DNA of 64,000 bases. It comes from Candidatus Cloacimonadota bacterium. Its GTDB lineage: Bacteria; Cloacimonadota; Cloacimonadia; Cloacimonadales; Cloacimonadaceae. Shown piece after piece: positions 41,317 through 51,742 of the stretch (position 1 is the first letter of the stretch; every line of letters starts with the position of its first letter). The position numbers and the translations under genes were made by a program. The stretch covers positions 1 to 64,000 of the forward strand of contig JALOBT010000005.1 of NCBI GenBank assembly GCA_023228125.1, in the 5' to 3' direction. The notes below the pieces were generated by a model that was not told the DNA's origin, searched no databases, and saw only the letters and a program-made list of their open reading frames with translations.

Positions 41317-44300
41317 TCATTCTCCCGTTTTCATGAGGTCTGCATAGATTTGCAGATCCACTTGTCTGATGATCTCTTTGTTCTCTAACATCCGGAAATA
41401 TTCCAGCGCTTTCGCACGGTTCAGATCCCGATATTCCAAAAGGCATAAGTTACGAAAAACCTGGTCTGTTTCGGTGGCAGTCTTATCAAGTGCATTCAGA
41501 TATTGAGTTCTGGCGAGCTCCAATCTGGAGGTTTTGGCATAGACATTGCCCAGATTGAGAGTGGCGTAAAAATGCTGCGGATCCTGTATCTGGATCTCCT
41601 TCAGCAGTCGCTCTGCCTTATCCAGAGAGTTCATCTTCACGCACCACATAGCATATTGAAGCTTCACAGAGACATTCTCAGGATAGCTTTCGAGGGAAAC
41701 GCAAAAATCCATTTCCTGATTGATCTGAGTCATTTGAAGCATCTTGTCCAAGTCCTGTTGATAAAAAGACTTGGCCTCGCTGATGTTTCTGTAAGTCGCA
41801 CTATCTACAGCCTTGCTAAAAGAGCTGGCCGGATACAGCTTGTGAGCTTCCTCAAATTCGATGATCTCCGGCATTACGCCACTTTCCACGATGTTCTGAT
41901 AGTGGCGGATCGCACCCAGCCAGCTTGCCACAAAATCGGCCTTGCCCATCATAGTAGTCTCTAGAGGAAGCCAAAACGCACCATGACTCTCAATGAAATA
42001 CTCAGGACTGAGGCCATTTTTGGTAATCTCCGCTGCTGTCATCTCCGTCTTAATCGCCAGCATCACATGGCCGGGGATATCTATAAAAGCAGTCTGGGTT
42101 CCGATGGATTCCAGGGTTCCAGCCATCAGAACCAACAAATCCTCGCAATCCCCAGATTTTGTTTCCAGAAGCTGGAAGGGAAATTGAACTGCATCAAGCT
42201 CAGAGTCATCCAGATTGGAAGTGCTGGAATCGCGGACATAGCTGATGCCATTTGCCCGGTAAAAGCTATAAGCTTGCAAAGCCCGGATCAGATTGCGGTT
42301 CAGGATGATGCTTTGCTCTGTACTAAAAGGTTGCACGATGTTTTGCTTCACAAAGTAAGCTAAGTTGTCATCCTGCGGATTCACAAAGCTGGCCAGGCTG
42401 CGCCGCTTTTGCCAATCCATGGCCTTATTTGGAAGCACCTGCAAGGTTTTACGAGGATGGGTGGGATTATACTCCATCCCCTCATATTGATATTTCAGGC
42501 TGATCTCCACCGAAACATTACGCGCACTATCAAAGAGCCGCTCATTGAAACTAACGGTGATATCCACCACCTTATCCTGCTGTGCGATCAAAGATGGCAC
42601 CCTGATGATCTCGATCTTGCTGCCCACCTCCTGCACAAATACCGAAATCTCCACATTTGAGATGGTGGTATTTCTGGTATTAAACAGGGTAATCTTGCCG
42701 ATGGGATTCTTCTTGTAATATTCATCCAAAGAAGGAAATACGGGATTAAACTGCACAGAACGGATTTCGATGATGTCCAAAGTGAGCTTTTGCGCCTGTG
42801 CCGCAGATTTGTAAGTGATATATTTCTCATTGATATCAAAGTCATCTGGCCGGTAAGTTTGAGCGATGATAATCTCCTGGAGGGCCTCGGTGTATCTGCT
42901 CTCATTGCTCAGCAGCTCTGCATAAAGCACGTGAAATTCCACCGCAGTATCGTCATTAGCCACATATTTTGCCACAGCTTCCATCACGGATAAGGCTATA
43001 TCGATATTTCCTTGCCGCTCCAGAACCCTGGCATAGGCAAAACCGTAAGGAGCATTGGCGGAGCTTTGTTCATACGCTTTTTTGAAGCTATTCAGGGCAT
43101 CACTGGGCTTGTTATCCTCCATATAGGCTCCTCCCAAGCCGTAATGATACTTTGCCACGGAGTTATTCGATCTGATGGCGCTCAGATAATGGTCTGTGGC
43201 ATTACCATAGCTTCCGGATTTCATACTGCATTCTCCCAAAAGGAAGTAAACCTGATCAAGCTTCTGAGAGGGACTGCGCGTAAGCATTTGCTGAAGATAG
43301 CTTTCTGCAGCCTTAAGCTGTCCCACCTTCATCTGCAATTCGCCTATTTTGAGCTCATCCTCAAAGCTGGAAGCGATCTTGACCAATTCCTGAAACCCGC
43401 TTAAAGCCTGGTCATATTTCTGTGTTTCATCATAAACCGTAGCCATATAGCGCAATACAGTGGCATCTCTGCCAAAATCCTGCATATACAAATCTGCCAT
43501 CTCGATCACAGTGGCCGAGGCTTCATTCAGATATTGCAGGGCAATGTATTCTCGGAATAGATCTTGCTCTTGTCTGTAGTTCACTCCTTCCAGATATTTG
43601 ATGGCCACCAAATAGTCCTTGGAAGCCTTATAGGCATGCACTTTTTTCAGAGCTATCTCTGTGGTGCTGCCCCGCACGGCTGCGGCTCTATCCAGATAAT
43701 CATGCACCAGGACATAGTTTTTGGCCAGCTCATGCACATCCGCTTCAGCCAGATAGTTTTTCACTATTTGCAAATCTATCCTGGGATCAAGGCTGCCTCC
43801 CCTGCCATATTGCAAAGCCTGAATAGCCTGCATATATTGGCCATCAGTATGCAAATACCTGGCATAGGAGAGATAATCGTCCACCTGGCCGCTCGTTATC
43901 CCATGTTTCCCATCCGCTGCGACGGGACATACTGTGTAGGACACCACAGAGTTCATGGGATCATTTACCACATATCTGGGCTCAGATACGCTGTAGGCAG
44001 TAGAGCCATTCGCATCGCTGGCCTGGACGATCCACTTGTTGATTCCCTGAGAAGTCTCCCAAGTCAATACCGTTTGCAGCTCATCGTTTAGGCTCAGTCT
44101 GATAGCCTGGCTTACGTCCAGAGCTGAATAAAAATTCAGCAATCTTGTGAATTTTGCACCCTTATCCATGATCGCAAACTGCTGCTTTGCTTTGTCATAA
44201 CGGATCAGATAGATGCTTTTAAAATGGGGGAAATCAGCTTTTTTGCTCTGGCTAAAGTATTCCAGCTCCTTCTCCTTGCCCTTGTAAATCGTCAACTTCT

Positions 44301-45885
44301 GGGTTTTGCCATTCACTATTGCGATGCGGCCAGGAGCCATTATATCAAAGCTGCTGATAAAAGGTGTCGAAATTAGCTGTTGGATCTTTTCATTCTCGCA
44401 CAGAGGAATCTTCAGAATGACCGAATCACTGGTAAGACAATATAGATCCTGTCCAGTGCTACGCAGCAAAATTGGTCTTTGTTTAGCCTCCGGCAGAGGG
44501 ATATTCCTCACGTAAATACCCTGCTTGTCAAATACTGAAATCCGGCAGTTCTTACTATCGGCCACATAGATCAGCTTATCCTCTCCCACTACAATGCTGG
44601 CAGGGGACTTCAGGCTACCTTCCTGAGAGCCTTTCCCCCCAAAACTTTCTCCTTTGTAAACCCCGTCATCTGCCCCAAAGATGTGCACCATATTAGCCTT
44701 TGTATCCAGGACATAGAGCCTGTTTTCAAACATAGCCAGGGCAGAAAAGCTCTTGATGGGCTTTTGCTGCTGAGCCAGAGAGCTGGCAAAGCGGGCCTTA
44801 CCATCCTGCCCCAGACAGACGAGGGCAGGTCCGGAGCTTGGTTTGGCATTCGCTTTGGGATTGGGAAGCGCAATATTGCAAATCATGTAGATGCCCTGCT
44901 TTGTCTCCAAAAAGTCCTGGGCCAAGGGCATAGTGCTCTCTATCAGCTCTGGACGCAGGGTAAAGGTGGGGCGTGAAAGCAGCTTGGTTTCTTTGTGGTC
45001 TGTATCTTGAAAGAGGTGAATCGTCCGCTGCTTGTTATCGTAAATTACAAAGTTTGAGGCCTCACCGGCACTGCTGGATTTCAATAGGGAAGGTGCTTTG
45101 AAGGCACCTACGGCTTTGCTTTTGTTCACAGAGCCAAATTTGGATTCTGGTATCTGGATTCCATCTGCCCCCAGCTTATCTACACTCACCGGATTGCCAT
45201 TTATTATATGCAGCTCACCCCATTGATTCACAGCCATATCTATGATGAGATTGATTTTACCTTGTGGGTTTGGAATGCTGATCCTGGATTGACACACGAG
45301 ATTAAGATCATAGACCGCTACCTGGCTGCCGTTGGTCGTATGCTGCAAAACCCTGATCATCTGATCCTCACCCAGGCTCATGGACACAGGCCCTTCCAGC
45401 TCCTCAGTGGCGATCAGCATACCCTCTTTGGTCAGAGCGTAGAGCTTTCCGGCATCCAAGACATAGATGTAGCCTTGATAATTCACCAGAAGACGGGAAG
45501 CCTTTTTAAAACTCAGTTCCTTGACTCCCTTGGTTTTGATCTCGTTCAAGAGCTTGCCTTCAAGGCTATAGATCAGGATTGAATTTGCCTTGGAATCCAA
45601 TAAATATATCTTGCTTTCATCTACAAAGACATCCTGAATCAAACTTTTTGGCGAGATTTTGATGCCCGTTCTTTGCCAGGCCTTTTGGGATATATCGTAT
45701 ATCGTGAGCTCAGCTTTGGTGATATCGGCAAGAAATAGCTTGTCTCCCTTGATCTCTAAGGCACTAAAAGCCTGTGGATTTGTCCGCGACTCATCAATCC
45801 TGCCCAGCGATTGCGGATAGGCAAAAACCTTGCTGGTAAAAAACAGTACAAATACTAATAACAATCCTACGCGCTTCATAAACAA
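41317..45885 (-). CDS. Giant secreted propeller/TPR/transglutaminase-like protein
   Basis: 1522 residues. Signal peptide (LLLVFVLFFTSKVFA); NHL-like beta-propeller to about 600 (SPASIVVGEDKLIYVADSKN); a fibronectin-like domain near 600-680; TPR helices about 690-1060 (FQELVKIASSFEDELKIGEL; YHYGLGGAYMEDNKPSDALN); a beta domain about 1070-1180; a transglutaminase-like domain with Cys in ETKSGDCEDLLVL and His in DIPGHVMLAI; and TPRs at the end. It may scaffold or sense envelope proteins for the FecR-CHASE2 cyclase genes that follow. A TTGACA at 45937-45932 lies upstream. Confidence 0.8.
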   Translation of the reverse strand: MFMKRVGLLLVFVLFFTSKVFAYPQSLGRIDESRTNPQAFSALEIKGDKLFLADITKAELTIYDISQKAWQRTGIKISPKSLIQDVFVDESKIYLLDSKANSILIYSLEGKLLNEIKTKGVKELSFKKASRLLVNYQGYIYVLDAGKLYALTKEGMLIATEELEGPVSMSLGEDQMIRVLQHTTNGSQVAVYDLNLVCQSRISIPNPQGKINLIIDMAVNQWGELHIINGNPVSVDKLGADGIQIPESKFGSVNKSKAVGAFKAPSLLKSSSAGEASNFVIYDNKQRTIHLFQDTDHKETKLLSRPTFTLRPELIESTMPLAQDFLETKQGIYMICNIALPNPKANAKPSSGPALVCLGQDGKARFASSLAQQQKPIKSFSALAMFENRLYVLDTKANMVHIFGADDGVYKGESFGGKGSQEGSLKSPASIVVGEDKLIYVADSKNCRISVFDKQGIYVRNIPLPEAKQRPILLRSTGQDLYCLTSDSVILKIPLCENEKIQQLISTPFISSFDIMAPGRIAIVNGKTQKLTIYKGKEKELEYFSQSKKADFPHFKSIYLIRYDKAKQQFAIMDKGAKFTRLLNFYSALDVSQAIRLSLNDELQTVLTWETSQGINKWIVQASDANGSTAYSVSEPRYVVNDPMNSVVSYTVCPVAADGKHGITSGQVDDYLSYARYLHTDGQYMQAIQALQYGRGGSLDPRIDLQIVKNYLAEADVHELAKNYVLVHDYLDRAAAVRGSTTEIALKKVHAYKASKDYLVAIKYLEGVNYRQEQDLFREYIALQYLNEASATVIEMADLYMQDFGRDATVLRYMATVYDETQKYDQALSGFQELVKIASSFEDELKIGELQMKVGQLKAAESYLQQMLTRSPSQKLDQVYFLLGECSMKSGSYGNATDHYLSAIRSNNSVAKYHYGLGGAYMEDNKPSDALNSFKKAYEQSSANAPYGFAYARVLERQGNIDIALSVMEAVAKYVANDDTAVEFHVLYAELLSNESRYTEALQEIIIAQTYRPDDFDINEKYITYKSAAQAQKLTLDIIEIRSVQFNPVFPSLDEYYKKNPIGKITLFNTRNTTISNVEISVFVQEVGSKIEIIRVPSLIAQQDKVVDITVSFNERLFDSARNVSVEISLKYQYEGMEYNPTHPRKTLQVLPNKAMDWQKRRSLASFVNPQDDNLAYFVKQNIVQPFSTEQSIILNRNLIRALQAYSFYRANGISYVRDSSTSNLDDSELDAVQFPFQLLETKSGDCEDLLVLMAGTLESIGTQTAFIDIPGHVMLAIKTEMTAAEITKNGLSPEYFIESHGAFWLPLETTMMGKADFVASWLGAIRHYQNIVESGVMPEIIEFEEAHKLYPASSFSKAVDSATYRNISEAKSFYQQDLDKMLQMTQINQEMDFCVSLESYPENVSVKLQYAMWCVKMNSLDKAERLLKEIQIQDPQHFYATLNLGNVYAKTSRLELARTQYLNALDKTATETDQVFRNLCLLEYRDLNRAKALEYFRMLENKEIIRQVDLQIYADLMKTGE

Positions 45886-46671
45886 CTCCCTTATTTATGG
45901 TTAGTTCCATGAAATCAAAACTTGATATTGCTGTCAAGATATTTGATGGATTTGGGCAATTTAATCTTGAAATACTGCTCGCACTAAGTCCTATAAGGCT
46001 ATTCACAATAAGCCTTTGTTTTGATTCTAAAGCGACCCAGGTGCTTTCTTCTTCTGCCTTCCCATCCCGCGAATTGCAGAGCTCTGCCTGTATAGTTTGT
46101 GGTGGAGATGACGTGGAGATAAGAGAAATTATTCCTGCTTTTTCCGGGTCCGCTTTAGGACAAGGAATGGGGGAAAGGAGGGGGTTGAAAGACGAGAGGT
46201 TCATACCTGCCTTAAAAGACGAAAGGTGGGGGTTTTAACCTCCACGCTACGAGCTGCCGTTTGGCCAAGACGTTTTCCTGGCCTTTGAAGGCCAGGCCCC
46301 CGCAACTCTATGAACATATTTGCCAGGGATCAAGGAGATGGCTCCCTGAATGAGGGCAGATCTGATGATCTGGATAGCTATAAAGTTTACCATTATAGAT
46401 TATACATATCTGCAATATAAACACTTAGCTGTTTTATGGTCACTACACGAGTTGGCGTTTTGTGCTTTATTTGAAGGGGTCGATTTTAGATTTGGGTTCT
46501 GGGGATTTGCTTGGCTTTCTGCCAAATCAGGATAATTTGTGAGATGATGGATAGAGCTGCGGGCGGGCGGCCTTATAAAGGCCGGGGAAAAGTCTTGTGG
46601 CGGGTATGAGCTTGTTGCACAGCGGTTAAAACCGCTGCCTAAAGTCTTTCAAGGAGGATATGAAATATAGG
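45886..46671. other. Gene-free stretch with small palindromes
   Basis: No convincing coding frame on either strand. Visible hairpins include CTGGCCTTTGAAGGCCAG, CGGCCTTATAAAGGCCGG and CAGCGGTTAAAACCGCTG (near 46621). The minus-strand upstream end probably carries the promoter of the giant TPR gene. Confidence 0.5.
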
Positions 46672-46700
46672 TGTCGTCGGAACGGGAGTCCGCCACTACG
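46672..46700. repeat. Dispersed GTCGGCGGAACGGAGTCC-type repeat at a stop codon
   Basis: GTCGTCGGAACGGGAGTCC then GCCACTACG matches the right arm of the hairpin at 4336-4401 with small changes. The stop codon of the barrel gene (46696-46698) lies inside it. Confidence 0.65.
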
Positions 46701-48177
46701 GGGAGCTGAAATGCAGATCAATGCTGCGGGTGTAAGGCTCTTTCACGTTTTGGCGCAGGCTGGCTTCTATTTTCCCAAAGGGAAGCTTATAGGCGGCTTT
46801 GCATTCAATTCGGATGGCACTGCGGCCCAGAGACTCATAGCCCAGATCACCCTCATTGGGCACGATCATTTTGAAATTCGCACTATTCCAGATCGTGTAG
46901 GCCAGCAAGAACTTGAGGCCTTCATTCTGATAGGCGAAGCTATGATGCCACCAGGATCCGGAGGAGAAGGCGGCATTCTTTTCTTGGTAGTGATAGCGAG
47001 CGGAAAAGGCGATCTCCCAAAACTCCCTAATCTCTTGCGAACCCGCAATCTGAAAGCGGTAATGCAAGGGGATACTACTAACGTAGCTGCTGTCTATGGC
47101 ACTCAGAATCTGGCGGTCTATCAGCTTGAGACTGCCTTGCGCAAAGCTATTTTGATCGCGATAGCGGAGCCGGACACTACTCTGCGAGAGCCAATCCGGA
47201 CCAGTGATCGAGCCCAAACTGCGGCACAACACTGCGCCGGCATCCAGTTTGAGGTTTGGGATCAGCTTTACCGAGGCTTCGGCACTGATTTCTGATCTTT
47301 CATTTAGAGAGCTGAGGCGGAGGGGCTGCGCTGCATAAGCCGGACGCTGATATTTGCCGATATAGCCATAGCGCCATCTCTGCCAAAAGATGCCGCTTTG
47401 CAGCTCCCATCCGGTTTTGAGCGAGGCTCCTTCTTTTTGGATGGCACTCTCCAGGCTGAGTTTGTGATCTCCCAAAGAGGCCCGGCCAAAGAAGCTGCCT
47501 ACTTGCAAAAGCGAATCCTGGCCGGCTTTAGCAAAACCCCGCTCATAATGCTGTTGGTAGAGCAAGGCTCCCAGTTGGCATCTATCGCCGGCATACCAGA
47601 GTGCTACAGAACCAATTTCCTCTTTGCTGCTGCTGAGGTATTCGCCTTTAGTTCTGGGCAGGGTGCTGATCTTACCCTCGGTGAGCTTTACATCTCTTTG
47701 TAGCCCAGAAACTATCGCCATCAAATAGCAATTCTTATAGCCCAGATTCAGGGCCAGGCCTTGCGGGGAAAAGCTCTGAGGATGCGCAGGACTCAGCAGC
47801 CGGGGCGCAGCATTGGCTCTGGCAAAGACCAGCCCTTCTCCCAGCTCGGGGCGAAAATTGCCGATGATGATCTGATCATAAAACTTCGCCTGCAAATTGC
47901 CGTATAGCCGCTCACCGGATTTGATCCCGCCTTTGATTACGATTTCCCCTTGCTCCAAATGCAGATGGCTCAGCAGATAGCTATCATCCCGCTGATAAAC
48001 GCTCATTTTGGCAGCGATCTTAGACGTCTGGAGGTTTTGATAGATTTCAGCGCTGGCCTGATCCGCTCCTTCTTCGTAAAGCAGCTCTGGCAGGCTTATG
48101 ATATCAAGGTCGGTCTCTTGTGCGCAGGTATTTGCTATACAGAAACATAGCAGTAAAGATAAGAGAAACTTCACCAA
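46696..48177 (-). CDS. Outer-membrane beta-barrel-like protein
   Basis: 493 residues. Signal peptide (FLLSLLLCFCIANTCAQ), a short helical stretch (LDIISLPELLYEEGADQASA), then many amphipathic beta strands with alternating aromatic residues (GSVALWYAGDRCQLGALLYQ; FWEIAFSARYHYQE) and a C-terminal strand ending HFSSP. No specific family is recognised. It overlaps the preceding barrel gene by seven bases. Its stop lies inside a dispersed repeat, so the last residues may have been altered by repeat insertion. Confidence 0.65.
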   Translation of the reverse strand: MVKFLLSLLLCFCIANTCAQETDLDIISLPELLYEEGADQASAEIYQNLQTSKIAAKMSVYQRDDSYLLSHLHLEQGEIVIKGGIKSGERLYGNLQAKFYDQIIIGNFRPELGEGLVFARANAAPRLLSPAHPQSFSPQGLALNLGYKNCYLMAIVSGLQRDVKLTEGKISTLPRTKGEYLSSSKEEIGSVALWYAGDRCQLGALLYQQHYERGFAKAGQDSLLQVGSFFGRASLGDHKLSLESAIQKEGASLKTGWELQSGIFWQRWRYGYIGKYQRPAYAAQPLRLSSLNERSEISAEASVKLIPNLKLDAGAVLCRSLGSITGPDWLSQSSVRLRYRDQNSFAQGSLKLIDRQILSAIDSSYVSSIPLHYRFQIAGSQEIREFWEIAFSARYHYQEKNAAFSSGSWWHHSFAYQNEGLKFLLAYTIWNSANFKMIVPNEGDLGYESLGRSAIRIECKAAYKLPFGKIEASLRQNVKEPYTRSIDLHFSSP

Positions 48178-48920
48178 CTAAGTTCCAGGGAAATAGCCTG
48201 GCTGGGATCCAGCTTGGGATGAGTGCGAACAGCGTAGATCAGGCTGAGGCTCTCCACCTTGACTTTGAAGCCCAGGCCAAAGCGGCTGTCTTCGTTTTGC
48301 CAGGAGCCATAGAGGCTCAAAAACTGGTTTAATTCCGTATTCACGCCCACCCTGAAATTATCCTGGTAGTTCTTGCTGTAAAAATACCCCAGCGCAGCCT
48401 GCAAATCCGGGCCCAATTGTCCCATCAAACTGAGGCTGGCCTCCTCTTCATCATGGGTCAGGCGCAGCATTTTCAGCTCTGCGGCAAAGCTCTGTTGCTC
48501 ATAGCCCAGGCCCAGATCGTAGCAAAAGGAATACTCTGCATCGGAATCCTGGATCGCGTCATAGAGCAGATGGCCGGTAGCACCGAGGCAGATGCCCTGG
48601 TAAGAGTAATTCAGATTCAGATAAGGATTGTGCAAAGTGTAATCTTGATGATGCAGGTAGGTGCTGCCCAGAGCAAGATGCAAATCGTGCCTGGAGAGGG
48701 CATTATGCACAGAAAAGACATTGATTCCGGGAACAGAAAAGGGGCGGTGATAAGAAAAGCTCAACCCTGAGGTTTGCAAAACGGGAGAGATGGCACAGTC
48801 CGCTACGGAATCAGAGATTATGCTGAGCCCGCCCAAGGCAGTACCCGCAGCCGAACAGGATATACAAAAGGCCAAAAGGGGCACTGACGACAGGACTATA
48901 AAGAGCAGCACCCGCTTCAT
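48171..48920 (-). CDS. PorV/PorQ-like outer-membrane barrel protein
   Basis: 249 residues from ATG 48920. Signal peptide, then SCSAAGTALGGLSIISDSV and repeated beta strands (YLNLNYSYQGICLGATGHLL; FRVGVNTELNQFLSLYGSW). The pattern (A/S-G-GxA near the N-terminus, later barrel strands) is like small PorV/PorQ or FadL-type barrels of the FCB group. It follows the ABC ATPase by nine bases and overlaps the next barrel gene by seven, an operon of envelope proteins. Confidence 0.6.
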   Translation of the reverse strand: MKRVLLFIVLSSVPLLAFCISCSAAGTALGGLSIISDSVADCAISPVLQTSGLSFSYHRPFSVPGINVFSVHNALSRHDLHLALGSTYLHHQDYTLHNPYLNLNYSYQGICLGATGHLLYDAIQDSDAEYSFCYDLGLGYEQQSFAAELKMLRLTHDEEEASLSLMGQLGPDLQAALGYFYSKNYQDNFRVGVNTELNQFLSLYGSWQNEDSRFGLGFKVKVESLSLIYAVRTHPKLDPSQAISLELSW

Positions 48921-48929
48921 AATCAACTA

Positions 48930-50033
48930 TTAATACAGGGTTAATTCACTCTCAGGATCAAAGAAATGAGCTTTGGTCATATCCACGGTGACGGGCAGTT
49001 CCAGACCCACTTTGGGTAGCTCTTTGGGATCGAAACGCGCCACAAAACTGAATTGCGCAGTCTTGAGCACTACGTGAAACTCATTGCCCAAGGGCTCCAC
49101 CAAATCACAGACTGGGGTGAATTTTTGCGGGAATTCGGCCATGCTATCGTGCCTTGCGTCGTAGATATCTTCAGGACGGATGCCCATGATAATCGCTTTG
49201 TTTTCATAATCTTTGAGCTTGGTCTGCTGATCCTGGGTGAGCGATAGCACATAGTCTCCGCTATCAAAGACCAGAGCAGCATCTTTGCGCAGCAATTTGC
49301 CGGGAACCATATTGATGGCGGGACTTCCGATAAAGCCGGCTACAAAGATATTGGCAGGATGATTGTAGATATCCAGCGGTGTATCGATCTGCAAAATGAT
49401 CCCGTCTTTCATCACCACGATGCGATCTGCCATAGTCATGGCTTCCACCTGATCATGCGTTACGTAGATCATCGTGGTTTCCAGAGTCTTATGCAGCTTC
49501 ACGATCTCCGCGCGCATGGCTACGCGCAGTTTGGCATCGAGATTGGACAAAGGTTCATCAAAGAGGAAGACCTTGGGATTGCGAACTATGGCGCGCCCCA
49601 GTGCCACTCTTTGACGTTGACCGCCGGAAAGCTGGCCGGGCTTGCGGGTCATCATGCTTTCGATGCCCAAAAGAGCCGCAGCGGCTTCCACTTTCTTCTT
49701 GATTGCGGCTTTGGGCTCTCTACGCAGCTTCAGGGCAAAGGCCATGTTATCATACACAGTCATATGCGGATAGAGGGCATAATTTTGAAAAACCATGGCA
49801 ATATCACGCTCTTTGGGAGGCTTGTTATTCACCAGATTATCGCCGATGTGGATATCTCCGCTGGAAATATCTTCGAGGCCTGCGATGAGGCGCAAAACTG
49901 TGGTTTTCCCGCAGCCAGAAGGCCCTACCAGGACCATAAATTCCTTGTCTTCCGCCACAAAATTCACGTCTTTGACGGCATGAAAGCCGTTGTCATAGAA
50001 CTTGTTCAGGTTCTTTACTACTATCTTTGCCAT
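48930..50033 (-). CDS. ugpC: ABC transporter ATP-binding protein, MalK/UgpC type
   Basis: 367 residues. Walker A VGPSGCGKTTVLRLIAG near 37-50, Q-loop VFQNYALYPHMTVY, signature LSGGQRQRVALGRA, Walker B VFLFDEPLSNLDA, H-loop YVTHDQVEAM, and the MalK-type regulatory C-terminus (ITMGIRPEDIYD-like; observed IIMGIRPEDIYDARHD). It energises import of sugars or glycerol phosphate. No permease or binding protein lies next to it; it could serve several unlinked permeases, as MsmX does. RBS AAAGGAGTTTGCC precedes ATG 50033. Confidence 0.9.
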   Translation of the reverse strand: MAKIVVKNLNKFYDNGFHAVKDVNFVAEDKEFMVLVGPSGCGKTTVLRLIAGLEDISSGDIHIGDNLVNNKPPKERDIAMVFQNYALYPHMTVYDNMAFALKLRREPKAAIKKKVEAAAALLGIESMMTRKPGQLSGGQRQRVALGRAIVRNPKVFLFDEPLSNLDAKLRVAMRAEIVKLHKTLETTMIYVTHDQVEAMTMADRIVVMKDGIILQIDTPLDIYNHPANIFVAGFIGSPAINMVPGKLLRKDAALVFDSGDYVLSLTQDQQTKLKDYENKAIIMGIRPEDIYDARHDSMAEFPQKFTPVCDLVEPLGNEFHVVLKTAQFSFVARFDPKELPKVGLELPVTVDMTKAHFFDPESELTLY

Positions 50034-50095
50034 GGCAAACTCCTTTGAAAAATGAGATTTCTAAAATCTATGATAAATGTCAAGCAGGAAATTCT

Positions 50096-51742
50096 TTACT
50101 TTCGGATGACCACTGCATTGCGTCCAGATTCTTTGGCATCATACATCGCAATATCTGCCATGTGGATGTACTCACTCAACTTTTTGAGCTGGATATTACC
50201 GAGCAAATTTTCACAATAAGCACCGATGCTTACGGTGATTTTCATCTGCTTTTTCTGGTATCTAAATATACGTTTTTCGATCTTTTTACGAAAGCTCTCC
50301 ATCATTTCTTCGCAGTGCTGAGGATTGGTATCGAACAGCACAATTAAGAATTCATCTCCCCCATAGCGAACTATGATATCACTATGACGGAATGCTTTAG
50401 AGAGCATTTCTCCCAGTTCTTTCAAGACATAATCGCCGGCGGTATGGCCATACTTATCGTTTATCGTTTTAAATTCATCGATATCAAGGATGGTGAAGCA
50501 AACCGGAGTATTGTGCCGTGCAGCCAAAGCCAGGATCGGCATGAGATTGTTATCCATAAAACGCCGGTTGCGCTGTCCGCTGAGCTGATCCGTAAGAGAA
50601 AGCTCTCCCACTTCTCTATACAGATCTTCAATCTTCTCAAAATTCATCTGGATATTCTCCACATAGCTGCTGTTGCGCAGGCTGGTCTGATTTGAGAGCT
50701 GTAGAAAACTCCTTTCCACATAGCGCATACTGAGCTTGTAGGTCTTGTGATCGCAATGCATTCTGAGGTATTTTGAGATTTCGATCAACCGTTCCCAACA
50801 CTTGTGCAGGAAGTAGTTTGAAGCTTTGAAGCTATGGATAGAATCGTGAAACTTATCCTGAAACCCGCTGAGGTAATTTCCCGCAAAAAAGTGCAGGGAA
50901 TGCAGTTGTCTGGAATTTAGAATAGATTCGTGAAACTTGATCAGATCTTGGTAGTAGTGCATCTTTTCGGCTGGAGAGACTTGTTTGTCATCCAAAAGGA
51001 AGAGCTCATAGCCCACTCTGGCAGTATTCAGGCATTCCTCTCCCCGGATTTTCTCGTAAAGATTGTAAAGCAGAGCTTTGTAATATTTACTTCTTTTGAA
51101 CCAGGATAGGGTAAACAGCCAGCTTGTGAGCAAAAACAGAGTGGCCTCCGGACCTCCTTCATCCCAGACCCGGGTGGCCAAATCAAGCATCAGCTTTATC
51201 TTTGATTCTGCATCGCTGTGAACACCAAAGATATTGGCTTTGCTAAGCTCGTACATCGCATAGAAGCAAAGCTGATCCGAACCCACTTTAGCATACAAAT
51301 CTTCTGCCAATTCTTGTGCAGCTTTTTCAAAACCGATTTCCGAATATAGATACATCAATTGCAAGCCATCAAAGAGCTTGATAGAGCTTGGGTCTTTTTC
51401 AAAATACTGCTCCAGAATCTTTATGGTCTGAGTATAAAAACGGGAATAATTCAAAATCGGGAGATGGTTGAGAATGCGAAAGAACTGATAGAGTTCGCTT
51501 TTGCGCAGTATCTTTTGGGAGCTTACAAACATAAAAGCTGCGTTAAAAAACACCGCAACCGAGGCTAAGAAATCATCGTTGAAGATGTCGTTTTCCATAT
51601 TGAGAGACACTTCTTGAATCAGCTTCTTGATCTGCTGATCTCTTATTTCTCCGCTGGTTTTAAAAACATCATGGGCCAAGCTGCAGATTTCGCTGATAGC
51701 CTCAGGCTTTAGCTGGCTCATACTTGCAATATCAATAGTCAC
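50096..51742 (-). CDS. Diguanylate cyclase with TPR-like N-terminal region
   Basis: 548 residues from GTG 51742, overlapping the upstream TAG by one base; ATG at codon 8 is an alternative. The first 350 residues are helical with TPR-like pairs, no membrane segment. The GGDEF domain from about 390 has DIDEFKTINDKYGHTAGDYV, active site RYGGDEFLIV and the inhibitory site RHSD five residues before it. It makes cyclic di-GMP with product feedback in the cytoplasm. It is the last gene of a run from the PorV-like protein through DUF362 and FtsB-like genes. Confidence 0.9.
   Translation of the reverse strand: MTIDIASMSQLKPEAISEICSLAHDVFKTSGEIRDQQIKKLIQEVSLNMENDIFNDDFLASVAVFFNAAFMFVSSQKILRKSELYQFFRILNHLPILNYSRFYTQTIKILEQYFEKDPSSIKLFDGLQLMYLYSEIGFEKAAQELAEDLYAKVGSDQLCFYAMYELSKANIFGVHSDAESKIKLMLDLATRVWDEGGPEATLFLLTSWLFTLSWFKRSKYYKALLYNLYEKIRGEECLNTARVGYELFLLDDKQVSPAEKMHYYQDLIKFHESILNSRQLHSLHFFAGNYLSGFQDKFHDSIHSFKASNYFLHKCWERLIEISKYLRMHCDHKTYKLSMRYVERSFLQLSNQTSLRNSSYVENIQMNFEKIEDLYREVGELSLTDQLSGQRNRRFMDNNLMPILALAARHNTPVCFTILDIDEFKTINDKYGHTAGDYVLKELGEMLSKAFRHSDIIVRYGGDEFLIVLFDTNPQHCEEMMESFRKKIEKRIFRYQKKQMKITVSIGAYCENLLGNIQLKKLSEYIHMADIAMYDAKESGRNAVVIRK

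Noticed and set aside
45794..46204. 136-codon minus-strand frame before the giant TPR gene
   Set aside because: It overlaps the start of the real gene in another frame and has Ser/Ile-rich text without domain pattern.
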